Of a stretch of 37,843 nucleotides of DNA, positions 36,767 through 37,843 are shown piece after piece; the stretch's first letter is position 1; every line of letters starts with the position of its first letter. Location of the stretch: NCBI GenBank assembly GCA_028689715.1, contig JAQVCQ010000014.1, positions 1 to 37,843 on the forward strand, written 5' to 3'. This DNA is from Lachnospiraceae bacterium (lineage in GTDB: Bacteria; Bacillota; Clostridia; Lachnospirales; Lachnospiraceae). The notes beneath the pieces were generated by a model that worked only from the letters and a program-made list of their open reading frames with translations, searched no databases and was not told where the DNA came from. Made by a program: the position numbers and the translations under genes.

Positions 36767-37748
36767 GTATAGCGCCTACACCGAGCAGCAGTTTACGAAG
36801 CAGACTTTCAAGGAGAAAGTGCGCGTGTTCAAAATGTTCATCTCCCACACCAAAGTCACCCAACTGGAGGCAATCACGCCGGATATGGTTATGAGGTACT
36901 TGCAGAAGCAGAACGATACCCGCTCCGGCTTTTCCGCCAACAAGGATCGGAAGAACCTCGCGGCGGCATGGGAATGGGGCAGACGCTACATGGACGGCTT
37001 TCCGACAACGCCAAATCCTTTTCTTTCGATTCCACGCTTCAAGGAACAGCGCAAACCCCGCTACGTTCCGAGCGAGGAAGACTTTTGGAAGGTGGTGGCT
37101 GTTGCGGAAGCCCAGGACAAAGCCATGTTGTTGGCCTTCTTCTACTTGGGAGCGAGGCGAAGTGAAATCTTCCGCCTGGAATGGGAAGATATTGACTTCA
37201 AGCGGAACCGGGTACGTCTTGGAACGTGCAAAACCAGCGACAGATCAATGCGCCATGATTGGGTGCCGCTTGCGGCTCCCTTGCGGGAAGCGTTGCTGTA
37301 CTGGCATGAAGCGCGGCCTTACAAGACGGCCTGGGTGTTCACATGCCTCGATGATTCGCCAAGCCCCTGGCACAACCCCGGAGAAGCATACCGGGCCAGA
37401 GGGCATTTTATGGACACGATATGCAAACGCGCCAAGGTGAGGCCGTTCGGCTTTCACGCCATCCGGCACCTTCACGCAAGCATATTGTTCAATGAAGGCA
37501 CGGAACTCAGCGTAGTGCAGCGCCAACTCAGGCATACGAATCCGAACACCACGGCCCGCTATCTGCGGAGCTTGGGCTACGAAGCGGAGCATGAGCAAAA
37601 GGTGCTGGCGGTAATGGAAGGAAGAAGCCCCGCAAAGGCGCTCACCTTTGCGGACACGAAAAAAGGCTCTCCTGATCTGGTCATCAGGAGAGCCGGTACA
37701 CAGTCCCGGTACACAGAACCGGGTAATTTAAAGGCTACTGGAGCGTAA
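36555..37748 (+). CDS. int: Tyrosine recombinase (ICE integrase)
   Basis: A 397-residue phage-type integrase. An N-terminal arm-binding region (RYPTKAGVQWRAVVKIDKKVV) is followed by a SAM-like core-binding domain (about 70-150) and the catalytic domain. The active-site residues are visible: Arg in LGARRSEIF (about 201), HAIRHLHAS (His-x-x-Arg, about 301-304), LRHTNPNTTARYLR with His (about 326) and the nucleophile Tyr336. It integrates the element into tRNA-Glu. AAGGGA precedes the ATG. The last ~20 codons contain two GGTACACAG arm-type repeats, and the stop is 15 bp from the att core, so protein sequence and binding sites are intertwined. Confidence 0.95.
   Translation: MPTRYPTKAGVQWRAVVKIDKKVVATKLFPNGLEGKRDAAKWERETREQMLAEQTTVTPTVTPTVTEWANRYSAYTEQQFTKQTFKEKVRVFKMFISHTKVTQLEAITPDMVMRYLQKQNDTRSGFSANKDRKNLAAAWEWGRRYMDGFPTTPNPFLSIPRFKEQRKPRYVPSEEDFWKVVAVAEAQDKAMLLAFFYLGARRSEIFRLEWEDIDFKRNRVRLGTCKTSDRSMRHDWVPLAAPLREALLYWHEARPYKTAWVFTCLDDSPSPWHNPGEAYRARGHFMDTICKRAKVRPFGFHAIRHLHASILFNEGTELSVVQRQLRHTNPNTTARYLRSLGYEAEHEQKVLAVMEGRSPAKALTFADTKKGSPDLVIRRAGTQSRYTEPGNLKATGA
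37695..37716 (+). repeat. GGTACACAG arm-type repeats, right end (inside int)
   Basis: Two exact copies at 37695-37703 and 37708-37716, 13 bp apart and in the same orientation as the left cluster (136-169). They are about 47 bp from the right att core, within the 3' end of int. Confidence 0.7.
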
Positions 37749-37762
37749 CCTATGGGAATCAT

Positions 37763-37807
37763 TTGGCGTCCCCAAGGGGATTTGAACCCCTGTCGACGGC
37801 GTGAAAG
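37763..37807 (-). repeat. attR: 45-bp att core within tRNA-Glu
   Basis: Identical to 18-62. Here the core is part of the complete tRNA gene, so integration restored a functional tRNA using the 3' end carried by the element. Confidence 0.93.
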
Positions 37808-37840
37808 GCCGTTGTCCTGGGCCGGCTAGACGATGGGGAC
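37764..37840 (-). tRNA. tRNA-Glu (anticodon TTC)
   Basis: Read on the minus strand, it has a 7-bp acceptor stem (GTCCCCA with TGGGGAC), anticodon stem ACGGC/GCCGT around loop CTTTCAC giving anticodon TTC, T arm AGGGG-TTCAAAT-CCCCT, discriminator G and an encoded CCA end (37764-37766). It is the integration site of the element and is intact. Confidence 0.95.
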
Positions 37841-37843
37841 GCG

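Larger units (their letters stand above)
18..37807. mobile_element. Integrative and conjugative element in tRNA-Glu
   Basis: The element lies between two identical 45-bp copies of the tRNA-Glu 3' half. It carries a complete set of ICE modules: tyrosine integrase and Xis-like gene, RepA, oriT with relaxase TraI and TraJ, coupling protein TraG, a Trb mating-pair system, and antirestriction/primase functions. Gene families resemble RP4 (IncP) for traF/G/I/J/K/L/M and trbN, while the trb gene order B-C-D-E-J-L-F-G-H-I is that of Ti plasmids. No essential conjugation gene appears broken, so the element could be self-transmissible. Nested inside are a recombinase/restriction-modification cassette (about 1228-7686) and a MITE/IS4-bounded cargo (11329-15772). 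Self-transfer is inferred, not shown. Confidence 0.9.

Overview
The window is essentially one complete integrative and conjugative element (ICE) of about 37.7 kb, inserted in the 3' half of a tRNA-Glu(TTC) gene. The intact tRNA is on the minus strand at the right edge (37764-37840). A 45-bp direct copy of its 3' part lies at the left edge (18-62, identical to 37763-37807), so the element runs between the two copies. The P-type conjugation genes (RP4/Ti-like), the DUF4372-type IS4 transposase and the general gene content suggest a proteobacterium, most likely a sulfate-reducing or sulfite-respiring Desulfovibrionaceae member (Desulfovibrio/Bilophila type). The host assignment is an inference from gene style, not something the sequence proves.

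Layout from left to right. (1) 1-405: attL, a cluster of GGTACACAG arm-type repeats, then repA (IncFII RepA type). (2) About 1228-7686: an A+T-richer nested cassette. It holds a small HTH regulator, a serine recombinase, two ParB/RepB-like proteins, and a PstI/BsuBI-type methyltransferase and endonuclease. A near-identical ~20-bp sequence lies on either side, so the cassette is probably a restriction-modification island that arrived on its own. (3) 7800-10512: an RP4-like oriT hairpin with a nic-like site, then trbN (lytic transglycosylase), traJ and traI (relaxase). (4) 10513-11062: an XRE repressor with two dyads, and a small hypothetical gene. (5) 11329-15772: a cargo block bounded by a 132-bp MITE and its parent IS4-family element. 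It contains the C-terminal end of a mipA/ompV gene, a rhodanese and a chemotaxis receptor. (6) 15967-21559, minus strand: topoisomerase I, a phage-type Dam methylase, a PAPS-reductase-like protein, an ArdC-Toprim antirestriction/primase fusion and a small unknown. (7) 21562-35629, minus strand: traF, traG and trbI-H-G-F-L-J-E-D-C, then a Com-like zinc-ribbon gene, trbB, traM, traL, traK and a small HTH gene. Read 5' to 3' the trb order is B-C-D-E-J-L-F-G-H-I as on Ti plasmids, with no trbK seen. (8) 35754-37748, plus strand: two small unknown genes, a Xis-like HTH gene and the tyrosine integrase that ends beside attR.

How the parts fit. Integrase and the Xis-like protein would excise and integrate the element at tRNA-Glu. 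RepA may maintain the excised circle. TraI with TraJ (and probably TraK) would process oriT. TraG couples the DNA to a Trb type IV secretion system whose pilin is matured by TraF. The ArdC-primase, topoisomerase and DNA-modifying enzymes would help establishment in a recipient. A TGTTCGTA motif occurs both at the promoter region of the relaxase operon and, twice in inverted orientation, at the head of the tra/trb operon, which suggests common repression. A ~60-bp repeat derived from the tail of a Com-like gene sits directly upstream of four genes on the minus strand. It is the least explained structure in the window.
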